Source: an uncultured Bacteroides sp. (GTDB lineage: Bacteria; Bacteroidota; Bacteroidia; Bacteroidales; Bacteroidaceae). From it: 64,000 nucleotides of DNA. The translations under genes were made by a program, and so were the position numbers. This document shows, piece by piece, positions 36,536-45,299 of the stretch. The stretch is from positions 1 to 64,000 of the forward strand of contig CAMTOS010000001.1 in NCBI GenBank assembly GCA_947074195.1. Direction: 5' to 3'. The notes under the pieces were generated by a model, which saw nothing but the letters and a program-made list of their open reading frames with translations, made no database searches and was not told the DNA's origin. Within the stretch, counting starts at the first letter, position 1. Every line of letters starts with the position of its first letter.

Positions 36536-38233
36536 TTAACACTCTAAAAGCATCTGATTCACAGATCCTCCCGGAGGAGTCATCGGCATTACATTTCCTT
36601 CTTCGATGACACAGGCTTCTAAAAGAAACGGGCCATCTGTGTCAAGCATCTCTTTGATAGCATCCTGCAACTCCTCACGCTTCATCACTCTTCGCGATGG
36701 AATATCATAGGCCGAAGCAATCTTCAGATAATCGGGGTTAAGCATTGGTGTAAAAGAATATTTACGGTTAAAGAACATGGCCTGCCACTGACGCACATTA
36801 CCGAGGAAATTGTTGTTCAGCATAATGATCTTTACCGGTGCTTTCTGCTCCATGATAGTACCCAGTTCCTGAATATTCATCTGCAAACCGCCATCGCCCA
36901 TAAAAGAACAAACCGTACGGTCGGGCGCTCCGAAAGTAGCACCAATTGCAGCAGGCAGACTGAAGCCCATAGTTCCCAAACCACCCGACGTAATAATACT
37001 GCGGTGTTTGGTATATTTAAAATAACGTGCTGCCATCATCTGATTTTGGCCAACATCTGTTACAAGTATCGCTTCATGATTAGTAGCATTGCTAACCGCA
37101 CGTACAACTTCGCCCATAGATAATGAATCTGATTTAGGCTGAAGTTCCGGGCGTATTACTTTTTCATATTCCACCTTTTCATAATCTTCGAAGCTATCAA
37201 TCCACTCCTTATGTTTAGCCTCTTTCAGCAATTTAGTCACTTCAGCGAGAGTAGATTTACAATCGCCAAGCACAGCTATATCAGCATGCACATTTTTATC
37301 AATTTCAGATGGATCTATATCGAAATGAACGACTTTCGCCTGTGGTGCATAAGTGGCAAGATTACCGGTAACACGGTCGTCGAAACGCATACCTACTGCA
37401 ATCAATACATCGCATTTATTAGTATTAATGTTCGGACCAAGATTACCATGCATTCCCAGCATACCTTTATTTAAAGGATGAGTGGTTGGCAGGGCAGATA
37501 AGCCCATCAATGTACAACCTGCCGGAATATCAGCCTTCTCGATAAACTCCTGCAATTCTTTCTGGGCATTACCGATTTCTACACCTTGTCCTACAAGAAT
37601 CAAAGGACGTTCGGCTCCGTTAATCAGTTCCGCAGCATCAATAACAGATTGAGGATCTGTATCGGGCACCGGCACATAACTGCGAATAAAATCTATTATT
37701 TTAGGTTGATATAATGCTTTTTCTACCTGAGCATTCTTAGCAAAATCGAGAACAACAGGACCAGGACGTCCGCTTTTGGCGATATAGAATGCACGGGCTA
37801 CGGCCCAGGGTACATCTTCTGCACTGCGAATCTGATAGCTCCATTTCGTAATCGGTTGTGTAATGCCCACAAGATCGACTTCCTGAAAAGCATCGGTTCC
37901 AAGGAAACCAATACCTACCTGTCCGGCAATCACGACCAGAGGAGTACTGTCTATCATGGCATCGGCAATACCTGTAATGGTATTTGTAGCACCCGGACCA
38001 CTGGTCACCAGGCAAACTCCGACTTTGCCCGATGCACGGGCAAATCCCTGTGCAGCGTGAACTGCCCCTTGTTCATGGCGGACTAGTATATGGTTGATTT
38101 CTTTGCTATAATCATACAAAGCATCGAATGCCGGCATTATAGAGCCACCCGGATAACCAAAAATGGTCTTCACATGGTGATGAATCAAAGATCTCATCAA
38201 TGCTTCTGCTCCAGTTATCATCTCTTTACCCAT
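36536..38233 (-). CDS. ilvB: Acetolactate synthase large (catalytic) subunit
   Basis: ThDP- and FAD-dependent condensation of pyruvate with pyruvate or 2-oxobutyrate. 565 residues. Pyr domain: IFGYPGGSIMPAFDALYD and the catalytic Glu in ILVRHEQGAVHAAQGFARA. The central FAD domain includes HGNLGPNINTNKCDVLIAVG and RFDDRVTGN. PP domain with the ThDP/Mg motif: CSFMGDGGLQMNIQELGTI ... NNNFLGNVRQWQ. Second gene of the ilv operon, 39 bp after ilvD. Confidence 0.95.
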   Translation of the reverse strand: MGKEMITGAEALMRSLIHHHVKTIFGYPGGSIMPAFDALYDYSKEINHILVRHEQGAVHAAQGFARASGKVGVCLVTSGPGATNTITGIADAMIDSTPLVVIAGQVGIGFLGTDAFQEVDLVGITQPITKWSYQIRSAEDVPWAVARAFYIAKSGRPGPVVLDFAKNAQVEKALYQPKIIDFIRSYVPVPDTDPQSVIDAAELINGAERPLILVGQGVEIGNAQKELQEFIEKADIPAGCTLMGLSALPTTHPLNKGMLGMHGNLGPNINTNKCDVLIAVGMRFDDRVTGNLATYAPQAKVVHFDIDPSEIDKNVHADIAVLGDCKSTLAEVTKLLKEAKHKEWIDSFEDYEKVEYEKVIRPELQPKSDSLSMGEVVRAVSNATNHEAILVTDVGQNQMMAARYFKYTKHRSIITSGGLGTMGFSLPAAIGATFGAPDRTVCSFMGDGGLQMNIQELGTIMEQKAPVKIIMLNNNFLGNVRQWQAMFFNRKYSFTPMLNPDYLKIASAYDIPSRRVMKREELQDAIKEMLDTDGPFLLEACVIEEGNVMPMTPPGGSVNQMLLEC

Positions 38234-38272
38234 TCTTTTCTCTTTTTGTGGTTGACAAAATATTAATTAAGG

Positions 38273-40075
38273 TTAGTCTATTAACCGTACAGCCCCTTTG
38301 TCGGCTGAACTTACCATATTGGCATAAGCTTTCAGACTTTTAGGCACGTAACGGTCACGTTCTACCGGACGCATCGGGCGTGCTGCCAGTTCTTCATCCG
38401 TTAGTTTTACATTGATAGAGCGTGCAGGAATATCGATTTCAATGATATCACCATCGATGATTTTACCGATATTACCACCGGCAGCTGCTTCCGGAGAAAT
38501 ATGTCCGATACTCAGACCTGAAGTTCCTCCGCTGAAACGGCCATCGGTAATCAAAGCACACGCTTTACCTAAATGACGCGATTTAATATATGATGTTGGA
38601 TATAGCATCTCCTGCATACCAGGTCCTCCTTTAGGACCTTCGTGCGTGATAACAACTACATCGCCACTTTCTACTTTTCCTGATAAAATGCCCTCACACG
38701 CTGCATCCTGAGAATCGAACACCTTTGCAGGGCCGGTAAACTTCCAGATACTTTCATCTACGCCGGCAGTTTTTACCACACATCCATCCTGTGCAATATT
38801 TCCTTTAAGTACAGCTAGTCCACCATCTTTGCTGTAAGCATGATCCACATTACGGATACATCCTTCGGCACGATCAGTATCAAGCGTATCATAAGCGGCA
38901 TCCTGTGAACCCAGTGTCAGATTGAATTTACCACCCGGAGCACTTGAATACTTCGCTACGGCATCTGCAACGACTTTTGGACTGGTGATATCAAACTTTT
39001 CAATAGCTTCAGACAGTTTCATACCATCCACGCGGTGCACATCAGTTTCAATGAGTTTCTTTTTAGCCAGTTCGCTAAGAATAGAAATGATACCACCGGC
39101 ACGATTCACATCCTGAATATGATATTTCTGCGAATTCGGAGCTACTTTACACAAACATGGCGTATGACGTGATAATTCATCGATATCGTCCATAGTAAAG
39201 TGAACACCTGCCTCATGTGCAATTGCTAAAAGATGAAGTACTGTATTGGTTGAACCTCCCATGGCAATATCGAGTGTCATTGCATTGAGGAAGGCCTGAC
39301 GAGAAGCGATGCTTCGTGGAAGCACGCTCTCGTCGCCTTGTTCATAGTACTTCAATGTGTTTTTAACAATAAGATTGGATGCTTCCTTAAATAGTTCTTC
39401 ACGGTTTTTGTGTGTCGCTATGATGGTTCCGTTGCCGGGCAGCGCCAGACCAATAGCCTCGTTTAAACAATTCATAGAGTTAGCGGTAAACATGCCCGAA
39501 CAGCTACCGCATGTAGGACAGGCATGTCTTTCTATTTCGTGCACCTGCTCATCGCTTACGCTCTGATCAGCAGCCTGAATCATCGCATCGATTAAGTCGA
39601 GGTGTTTTCCTTTCCATTCGCCGGCTTCCATCGGACCGCCCGATACAAATACTGTAGGAATGTTAAGACGCATAGCTGCCATAAGCATACCCGGAGTTAT
39701 TTTATCGCAATTGCTGATGCATACCATGGCATCTGCTTTGTGTGCATTGACCATGTATTCCACACTGTCAGCAATAATATCACGTGAAGGAAGTGAGTAC
39801 AACATACCGTCGTGACCCATAGCGATACCATCATCGATGGCAATTGTATTGAATTCGGCTGCGAAACAGCCTTGTTTTTCTATTTCAGACTTTACGAATT
39901 GTCCTATTTCGTGTAGATGAACATGTCCGGGTACAAACTGAGTAAACGAATTTACAATCGCTATAATCGGTTTTCCAAATTGTTCTTTTTTCATACCGTT
40001 AGCGCTCCACAATGCTCTGGCGCCTGCCATGCGGCGTCCTTGTGTACTTGCCGAGCTACGTAATTGCCTCTTCAT
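38273..40075 (-). CDS. ilvD: Dihydroxy-acid dehydratase
   Basis: Fe-S dehydratase giving 2-oxo acids for valine/isoleucine. 600 residues from the ATG at 40075 ([15 protein letters not shown]). The longer in-frame start at 40096 would sit inside the attenuator stem and is rejected. Cluster and metal motifs: [58 protein letters not shown]. First structural gene of the ilv operon, 20 bp after the attenuator's T run, so its expression is set by the leader peptide. Confidence 0.95.
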   Translation of the reverse strand: MKRQLRSSASTQGRRMAGARALWSANGMKKEQFGKPIIAIVNSFTQFVPGHVHLHEIGQFVKSEIEKQGCFAAEFNTIAIDDGIAMGHDGMLYSLPSRDIIADSVEYMVNAHKADAMVCISNCDKITPGMLMAAMRLNIPTVFVSGGPMEAGEWKGKHLDLIDAMIQAADQSVSDEQVHEIERHACPTCGSCSGMFTANSMNCLNEAIGLALPGNGTIIATHKNREELFKEASNLIVKNTLKYYEQGDESVLPRSIASRQAFLNAMTLDIAMGGSTNTVLHLLAIAHEAGVHFTMDDIDELSRHTPCLCKVAPNSQKYHIQDVNRAGGIISILSELAKKKLIETDVHRVDGMKLSEAIEKFDITSPKVVADAVAKYSSAPGGKFNLTLGSQDAAYDTLDTDRAEGCIRNVDHAYSKDGGLAVLKGNIAQDGCVVKTAGVDESIWKFTGPAKVFDSQDAACEGILSGKVESGDVVVITHEGPKGGPGMQEMLYPTSYIKSRHLGKACALITDGRFSGGTSGLSIGHISPEAAAGGNIGKIIDGDIIEIDIPARSINVKLTDEELAARPMRPVERDRYVPKSLKAYANMVSSADKGAVRLID

Positions 40076-40093
40076 ATTGATTCTTTTATTAAT

Positions 40094-40127
40094 CAAAAAG
40101 CCCTTCTCAGTATAATGAGAAAGGCTT
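40094..40127 (-). terminator. Attenuator terminator of the ilv operon
   Basis: On the minus strand a 12-bp stem (40116-40127 with 40098-40109, one C-A mismatch), 6-nt loop, then TTTTTG (T run 40095-40099), immediately ahead of ilvD. Its 5' arm (40116-40124) is exactly complementary over 9 nt to 40168-40176, the segment covering the leader-peptide stop codon. The two pairings are therefore mutually exclusive: terminator versus antiterminator. Confidence 0.88.
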
Positions 40128-40173
40128 CCTTTAATTATTCTTTATATGAAATGAATATATACAACAACCTTTC

Positions 40174-40251
40174 TCACCCAATAGATGCGACTAACACGAC
40201 GAGAATAATAATATGCAGGACTGCAAGATTTGTTGTATTTAAAACCTTCAT
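40174..40251 (-). CDS. ilvL: ilv operon leader peptide (attenuator peptide), 25 residues
   Basis: ATG at 40251, TGA at 40174-40176. 14 of 25 residues are Ile, Leu or Val, including the run HIIILVVLV at residues 13-21. It begins MKVLNTTNLAVL and ends ASIG. It is preceded at consensus distance by the promoter 40282-40312 and followed by the attenuator hairpin and ilvD. This is the classical layout for ribosome-stalling control. Stalling on the Ile/Leu/Val run leaves 40168-40176 free to pair with 40116-40124 and blocks the terminator. Finishing translation covers that segment and lets the terminator form. Symbol assigned by analogy with enterobacterial ilvL; there is no homology claim. Confidence 0.88.
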   Translation of the reverse strand: MKVLNTTNLAVLHIIILVVLVASIG

Positions 40252-40281
40252 TTCTTTACACTTTTTTGTTTTTTGATGTTG

Positions 40282-40312
40282 CAAAGGTAAATGCTTTTTT
40301 ATTATACACAAA
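40282..40312 (-). promoter_or_regulatory. Promoter of the ilv operon
   Basis: On the minus strand TTTG (40309-40312), 19-nt spacer, TACCTTTG (40282-40289): a complete Bacteroidetes -33/-7 promoter. Transcription would start near 40275, about 24 nt before the leader ATG. Confidence 0.8.
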
Positions 40313-40554
40313 CAATTTGAAGAAAAAAAACAATCAATTATTATCAATCGTAAGATAAAGTATATACAAAAGCTATTTTTTATCACATTTACACCCGTTT
40401 TTCACGTATAGAAACATGCACCTTAAAAAATATTATCTTCACCAAGATACATATTTATATATTAACAAACGGGTTATACATCAAAATAAACACTTGTCAC
40501 GAAAAAATTAAAGATAATTCGCAGACAAAGAAGGGGGCAAATGTGTTTTATTCA

Positions 40555-40562
40555 TATCTTTG
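40555..40562 (+). promoter_or_regulatory. -7 element of SlyD-like gene
   Basis: TATCTTTG, 33 bp before the ATG at 40596. The remaining DNA between it and the ilv promoter (40313-40554) is AT-rich and shows nothing else. Confidence 0.45.
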
Positions 40563-40595
40563 TTTTTTTAATATTAACTATATAACAATTTTATA

Positions 40596-41174
40596 ATGGA
40601 AACAGCTGAAAATCGTTACATTACAGTACAATATAAACTGTACACTATAGAAGATGGTGAAAAAAAGCTTGTAGAAGAAACAATGCCTGATCACCCTTTC
40701 AACTTTATCTCAGGACTTGGTACAACTCTTGAAGCTTTCGAAAGCCAGATCGTTCCTCTTAAAACAGGTGATAAATTTGATTTCACTATCCCTGCTGATA
40801 AAGCTTATGGCGAATATGATGATAACCATATCCATACATTACCAAAAAGCATCTTCGAAGTTGAAGGCAAATTTGACGAAGAAAACATTGCTCCGGGTAA
40901 AATCGTTCCATTGATGAGCCAGGACGGACAACGTTTCAATGCAGTGGTAACAGAAGTTACTCCTGAAAACGTTATCGTTGACCTTAACCATCCTTTAGCT
41001 GGTGATGATTTGTTATTCGAAGGTGAAGTAACAGAAAATCGTCCTGCTACTCCTGAAGAAGTTCAGGAAATCATTGCTTCTATGAGCGGTGGCTGCGGAT
41101 GCGGCGACGGTGGTTGCGGTGGTGGTGACTGTGGCGACTGTGGTGATGACCAGGGTTGTGGTTGCGGACACTAA
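40596..41174 (+). CDS. FKBP-type peptidyl-prolyl isomerase, SlyD-like with metal-binding tail
   Basis: 192 residues, cytoplasmic (no signal). The FKBP fold with inserted flap follows SlyD: YTIEDGEKKLVEETMPDHPF, ISGLGTTLEAFE, then DKFDFTIPADKAYGEYDD and VIVDLNHPLAGDDLLFEGEV. The last ~28 residues are almost only Gly, Cys, Asp and His, with repeated C-G-C and C-G-D-C, ending GCGCGH. This is a nickel/zinc-binding-type tail like SlyD's histidine-rich tail but cysteine-based. It has its own -7 element and terminator. Chaperone/isomerase and metal-handling roles are inferred from the family. Confidence 0.9.
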   Translation: METAENRYITVQYKLYTIEDGEKKLVEETMPDHPFNFISGLGTTLEAFESQIVPLKTGDKFDFTIPADKAYGEYDDNHIHTLPKSIFEVEGKFDEENIAPGKIVPLMSQDGQRFNAVVTEVTPENVIVDLNHPLAGDDLLFEGEVTENRPATPEEVQEIIASMSGGCGCGDGGCGGGDCGDCGDDQGCGCGH

Positions 41175-41194
41175 TCAATTCCGATAAAAAATAT

Positions 41195-41233
41195 AGCGGG
41201 GAAATGTTTTAATCGACATTTCCCCGCTTTTTT
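41195..41233. terminator. Bidirectional terminator between SlyD-like gene and UPF0597 gene
   Basis: Perfect 13-bp stem AGCGGGGAAATGT / ACATTTCCCCGCT (41195-41207 / 41216-41228). T run to the right (41228-41233) and A-rich sequence to the left. Confidence 0.9.
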
Positions 41234-41255
41234 ATATTCTGATTTAAAGTAATGA

Positions 41256-42536
41256 TTATTTGCTCGTCATTATCTCGAGGACTAAACGATCCGTTTCGTT
41301 CATTCCCTGAGTTCCGATCTTAGTCAGATTGCGGATACTTTGATCTACATCTTCATCTATAATACCTTCGACCGATGTTACAAAACGATTCTCCATGGCC
41401 ATTATTGCAGATAGCACAGCCGTAGATACACCTGTCGATACTTTCAATGCACAACTTGGTTTAGCACCATCGCAAATCATACCGGTGAGGTTGGCAATCA
41501 TATTCTTTACAGCAAATGATACCTGGTCGTAAGTCCCTCCCATCAGCCATGTAATACCACAGCTTGAACCGGTTGCAGCAACTACGCAACCGCAAAGTGC
41601 AGATAAACGACCCAGACTTTCTTTTATATATATAACTGTAAGATGACTCAATATAAGTGCACGGATAAGCTCTTCTTCAGTCTTATTATTCTCTTCGGCA
41701 AAGATTACTACAGGCAAAGTAGCAGAGATTCCCTGATTACCACTTCCTGAATTACTCATCACCGGAATCATAGCACCGGCCATACGAGCATCACAGGCAC
41801 CTGAAGTATAAGAAAGGATGTGCGAGAAAACACTATCTCCCATCACTTGCTTTTCATATTTGCCACGAAGAGTCTTGCCGAGAGAATGTCCGTATTCATT
41901 TTCAAATGATTTTTCTGCAGCTGCCTTGTTTAATCGTGCGGTTTCAAGGATAAATGAAATCTCATCTAATGGTGAAGTTGTGGCAAATTCGAAAACCTGC
42001 TTCAAACTTAATTCAGGAGCTTCACTGCAACATTCTTCCGTTTTATCATGAGCAACATTAAGCAACTCTTCATCATTCTTCGAAAGGAAAATAAAGTTTG
42101 TATGTCCGCCGGCAATAATTGCCGTTGCTTTATCTGCACCTGACTTACAAATTACTTCTATATAAAGCTTTTCGCAAATATCATCCTTCAGTGAAATCTG
42201 AATTCGCTTTTCATTGATATAAGTTTTACCCGCACAGACTTTATCAGATGTAACATCTTTTAAAACTTCAAGTTTATATTCAGACTTTCCGATTAATGCA
42301 CCCAATGCTACTGCAATTGGCAGACCTATCATGCCAGTCCCGGGAATACCTACTCCCATGGCATTCTTTAGTACGTTTGCACTCAGATAGACATCTATAT
42401 GTTCTGGTTTAGCACCTAAAACTTCGGCAGCTTTGGCCACACATAGTGAAACTGCAATAGGCTCGGTACAACCGATTGCCGGAATTACTTCGCGTTTTAT
42501 TAAATCGATAATTTTATTTCTGTCTGATGGTTTCAT
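41256..42536 (-). CDS. UPF0597 / L-cysteine desulfidase-like (serine dehydratase alpha-related) protein
   Basis: 426 residues, matching the YhaM/CyuA-UPF0597 family length. Characteristic blocks are the N-terminal IPAIGCTEPIAVSLCVAKA (about 17-35), GVGIPGTGMIGLPIAVALGA, the central CDARMAGAMIPVMSNSGSGNQG and C-terminal LIRALILSHLTVIYIKES, CGCVVAATGSSCGI and MICDGAKPSCALKVSTGVS. The conserved cysteines fit an Fe-S-dependent beta-eliminating enzyme acting on cysteine or serine. No amino-acid transporter gene is adjacent. It is transcribed alone. A -7 element TATTTTTG (minus) lies at 42568-42575, giving a 30-nt leader. Confidence 0.85.
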   Translation of the reverse strand: MKPSDRNKIIDLIKREVIPAIGCTEPIAVSLCVAKAAEVLGAKPEHIDVYLSANVLKNAMGVGIPGTGMIGLPIAVALGALIGKSEYKLEVLKDVTSDKVCAGKTYINEKRIQISLKDDICEKLYIEVICKSGADKATAIIAGGHTNFIFLSKNDEELLNVAHDKTEECCSEAPELSLKQVFEFATTSPLDEISFILETARLNKAAAEKSFENEYGHSLGKTLRGKYEKQVMGDSVFSHILSYTSGACDARMAGAMIPVMSNSGSGNQGISATLPVVIFAEENNKTEEELIRALILSHLTVIYIKESLGRLSALCGCVVAATGSSCGITWLMGGTYDQVSFAVKNMIANLTGMICDGAKPSCALKVSTGVSTAVLSAIMAMENRFVTSVEGIIDEDVDQSIRNLTKIGTQGMNETDRLVLEIMTSK

Positions 42537-42730
42537 TTTTCAAAGTCTTACGGATTTTAAATCACCGCAAAAATAGGTAATTCAGACTAAATACTAACAT
42601 TATGTCAACTCCTTTTTCAAATAGATTTACTTTAACGAACTTAAGATATTTAAACTGTTCGGTTTTAAACCTATTGTGTTATAAAATGTTTTAATAGGGG
42701 TAATAAAAGAATTAATTTAGAAAAGAGCAC

Positions 42731-42738
42731 TACTTTTG
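42731..42738 (+). promoter_or_regulatory. -7 element of PCMD lipoprotein gene
   Basis: TACTTTTG, 58 bp before the ATG at 42797. No -33 box at consensus spacing. Confidence 0.4.
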
Positions 42739-42796
42739 CAGGTTCGTATTAAAAAAGGATTTAACTAATCTATACCTCAAAATTAATTAATAACTT

Positions 42797-43897
42797 ATGA
42801 TAAAATCATTTACACGTCTTTTTTTCTTATGCATAACCATCTTATTATTGGGTTCATGCATTCAAAAAGAACCATTAAATGCTGAATGTGATATTGAGCA
42901 GGTTATCGTTCCGGGTGATGTATTAAAAATGGATCCACGCATTGAAAATGACAGAATCTTTTTAATGCTTAAACCAACAGCATATCTTGATGATATTGCA
43001 CTTGAGTTTGTTTTAACTCCGGGTGCTACGATTGATCCACCCAGTGGAACAAGAAGAAATTTTGAAGAACCGCAGACTTATGTGGTAACATCAGAGAATA
43101 AAGAATGGCAAAAGACTTATACTGTAACTTGTAGTACAGATGGTATTACAACTGAGTATAATTTTGAGCATTTTGAATTAAACAGTACTGGTAAATATTA
43201 CATTTTCTACGAAGTCTTAAACGGACAAAAACAATATATTTGGGCAAGTGGTAACTCTGGTTATGAATTTGTTGCGGCAGGTGCAAAACCCGAAGATTAT
43301 CCGACAACTCCTTATGAATTCGGGAAAGATGGTAATTGCTTGAGAATGCGCACTGTCAGTACCGGCCGTTTAGGTCAAATGGTGAAGATGCCTATTGCTG
43401 CGGGAAGCCTTTTCATTGGTGAATTCAATATTCTTGATGCAATGTCTCGTCCTTTAGAGGCAACTCATTTCGGTGTTCCATTTGATTTTGTACCTATTGT
43501 TCTGAAAGGTTATTATAAATATACCCGTGGTGAAGATTATATGGAAAAGGATGGCTCAGTTAATAATGACAAAAAAGATTCATTCGATTTGTATTCAATT
43601 CTTTATGAAACCGATGATGAAGTGAAATATCTCGATGGCAATAACTTCCTGACTAGTCCTAATCTGATTTCTATTGCCCGTATTAAGGAGGAAAATAAAG
43701 TAATAGACGGAAATGACTGGACCTATTTCATCCTGCCTTTTATCTTACAGGAGGGTAAAACTATTGATGTCGAAAAATTGAAAGCCGGGAAATACAATGT
43801 ATCAATTGTAATGACATCAAGTATTAACGGAGCTCTGTTTGAAGGTGCACCTGGTAGTACCTTGCTGGTAGACGAGGTTGAATTAGTTCACTTTTAA
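42797..43897 (+). CDS. PCMD-domain lipoprotein
   Basis: 366 residues. Signal peptide with lipobox LLGSC (Cys21). Residues ~25-115 form an Ig-like bundle (VIVPGDVLKMDP ... TSENKEWQKTYTVTC). The C-terminal ~240 residues match the putative carbohydrate metabolism domain (PCMD) of Bacteroidetes: YNFEHFELNSTGKYYIFYE, IWASGNSGYEF, LRMRTVSTGRLGQMVKMPIAAGSLFIG, with a predicted jelly-roll fold. It is likely surface-exposed. It is followed after 26 bp by an outer-membrane barrel gene, so the two are probably an operon. No enzymatic residues can be assigned. Confidence 0.85.
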   Translation: MIKSFTRLFFLCITILLLGSCIQKEPLNAECDIEQVIVPGDVLKMDPRIENDRIFLMLKPTAYLDDIALEFVLTPGATIDPPSGTRRNFEEPQTYVVTSENKEWQKTYTVTCSTDGITTEYNFEHFELNSTGKYYIFYEVLNGQKQYIWASGNSGYEFVAAGAKPEDYPTTPYEFGKDGNCLRMRTVSTGRLGQMVKMPIAAGSLFIGEFNILDAMSRPLEATHFGVPFDFVPIVLKGYYKYTRGEDYMEKDGSVNNDKKDSFDLYSILYETDDEVKYLDGNNFLTSPNLISIARIKEENKVIDGNDWTYFILPFILQEGKTIDVEKLKAGKYNVSIVMTSSINGALFEGAPGSTLLVDEVELVHF

Positions 43898-43923
43898 TCA
43901 TTAACTCTTTGAAGAAAAATAAC

Positions 43924-44694
43924 ATGAAAAAAAGAATATATTTATTGCTTGCATTCACGGCTCTGTTGTTTCAACAGAATCTGATGGCACAAAATGATAG
44001 AACTCCTTATCTGATTCAATCTGATTTTCGCGGTATTGAATACATGATCAAAGCCGGTATCAGTATTGGAGGAGTCTCTCCTATCCCGCTTCCTGCTGAA
44101 ATTCGCAAGATTGAAAGCTTCAATCCGACAATGCTTATTGCCATTGAAGGAAGTGCAACGAAATGGTTTGCCGACCGTTTTGGTATTTTACTGGGAATCA
44201 GATTTGAGAATAAAGGTATGAAAACCAATGCTAAAGTGAAAAACTATAATATGGAGATGACGGCTTCGGATCAGGGATATATGAAAGGTGCATGGACAGG
44301 TTACGTAAAAACTAAAGTGCGTAATTCATATTTAACTATGCCGTTACTTGCAGCCTACAGAGTTTCACCACGCTGGACTTTAAAAGCCGGCCCTTATATT
44401 TCTTATATGTTAGATGGAGAATTTTCGGGTTCGGCCTATGATGGTTATCTGAGAAATGATAATCCAACCGGAGAAAAGATTTTCGTCGAGGAAGCAACCT
44501 ATGATTTCTCTGATGATCTGAGAAAATTTGCATGGGGAGCACAGCTTACCGGCGAATGGAAAGCCTTTAAACATTTAAATGTTTATGCCGATCTTACATG
44601 GGGTTTGAATGATGTCTTTAAAAGCAGCTTTGATGTGATTAAGTTCAACATGTATCCTATTTACATGAATGTAGGTTTTGCATATGCATTTTAA
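43924..44694 (+). CDS. PorT-family outer-membrane beta-barrel protein
   Basis: 256 residues from the ATG at 43924 (MKKRIYLLLAFTALLFQQNLMAQ, signal peptide ending AQ). A TTG at 43909 also opens the frame but gives a less typical signal. Alternating beta-strands fill the mature part (WFADRFGILLGIRFENKGMKT, YLTMPLLAAYRVSPRWTLKAGPYISYML, LNVYADLTWGLNDVF), and the last strand ends YMNVGFAYAF with a terminal Phe, typical of barrels inserted by Bam. The PRTRC/PorT 'outer membrane beta-barrel' domain is the best match. Likely partner of the upstream PCMD lipoprotein. Confidence 0.82.
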   Translation: MKKRIYLLLAFTALLFQQNLMAQNDRTPYLIQSDFRGIEYMIKAGISIGGVSPIPLPAEIRKIESFNPTMLIAIEGSATKWFADRFGILLGIRFENKGMKTNAKVKNYNMEMTASDQGYMKGAWTGYVKTKVRNSYLTMPLLAAYRVSPRWTLKAGPYISYMLDGEFSGSAYDGYLRNDNPTGEKIFVEEATYDFSDDLRKFAWGAQLTGEWKAFKHLNVYADLTWGLNDVFKSSFDVIKFNMYPIYMNVGFAYAF

Positions 44695-44713
44695 TATTAC
44701 AATATAAATAAAT

Positions 44714-44752
44714 AAAAACCTGCTTCCGTTCATTTCGGAAGCAGGTTTTTTA
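44714..44752 (+). terminator. Terminator of PCMD-barrel operon
   Basis: Perfect 15-bp stem (44714-44728 / 44736-44750) AAAAACCTGCTTCCG with 7-nt loop, followed by T residues. Confidence 0.9.
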
Positions 44753-44922
44753 TTGTCGTTCATTCAGGAGATAAAATATAAATTCAATTCAGTATATTTT
44801 GAGCATTTCCTTTTGTTTATAATCATAAATTAGTTAATTTTATTTTAATCTGAAAGTTTTCGCTTGTTTTTCCCAACAATTTAACCTTTAGATTGTTATA
44901 TATTAATTAAACTTACACTGTT

Positions 44923-45144
44923 ATGGATAAACATGAAATAGGCGCTAATGCCGGAAAAATCTGGCAACTGCTTAGTAATAATACAAAATGGGACTTCAAT
45001 AGTCTTAGTCAGGAGTCTGGTTTAAGTAATATTGATTTGGCTGCGGCAATCGGTTGGTTGGCGCGCGAAAACAAGATAGATTTTGACACATCAGACCCTG
45101 ATAACATACAAGTCTTTTTGTATGTGAATGTATTTTTCGGATAG
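44923..45144 (+). CDS. Winged helix-turn-helix protein, DUF2582-type
   Basis: 73 residues. It begins MDKHEIGANAGKIWQLLSNN and shows one winged-helix domain (WDFNSLSQESGLSNIDLAAAIGWLARENKI) with a short beta wing ending FLYVNVFFG. The family is small, cytoplasmic and of unknown function; DNA binding is unproved. It has its own downstream hairpin at 45164-45202. I saw no clear -7 element upstream. Confidence 0.8.
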   Translation: MDKHEIGANAGKIWQLLSNNTKWDFNSLSQESGLSNIDLAAAIGWLARENKIDFDTSDPDNIQVFLYVNVFFG

Positions 45145-45163
45145 TCCCCATCACAAAATATTT

Positions 45164-45202
45164 AATTCTTCAGGCAGAAATTCACTTTCTGTCTGAAGAA
45201 TT
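45164..45202 (+). terminator. Hairpin after DUF2582 gene
   Basis: 17-bp stem (45164-45180 / 45186-45202) AATTCTTCAGGCAGAAA with one G-T wobble and a 5-nt loop. The following T tract is weak. Confidence 0.7.
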
Positions 45203-45299
45203 CTATGCATATAACGAATCAATATCACCATATGTTTACTGTCAGATAGCTATAGATAACAATAAAATCATCTTTTTTTAGTTTGATATAGCAGAATAT

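Noticed and set aside
40174..40386. 70-codon reading of the ilv leader frame starting at 40386
   Set aside because: That start lies upstream of the -33/-7 promoter (40282-40312). Only the last 25 codons are in the transcript.
43909..43923. TTG start for the beta-barrel protein
   Set aside because: The ATG at 43924 gives a standard signal peptide and is the more likely start.
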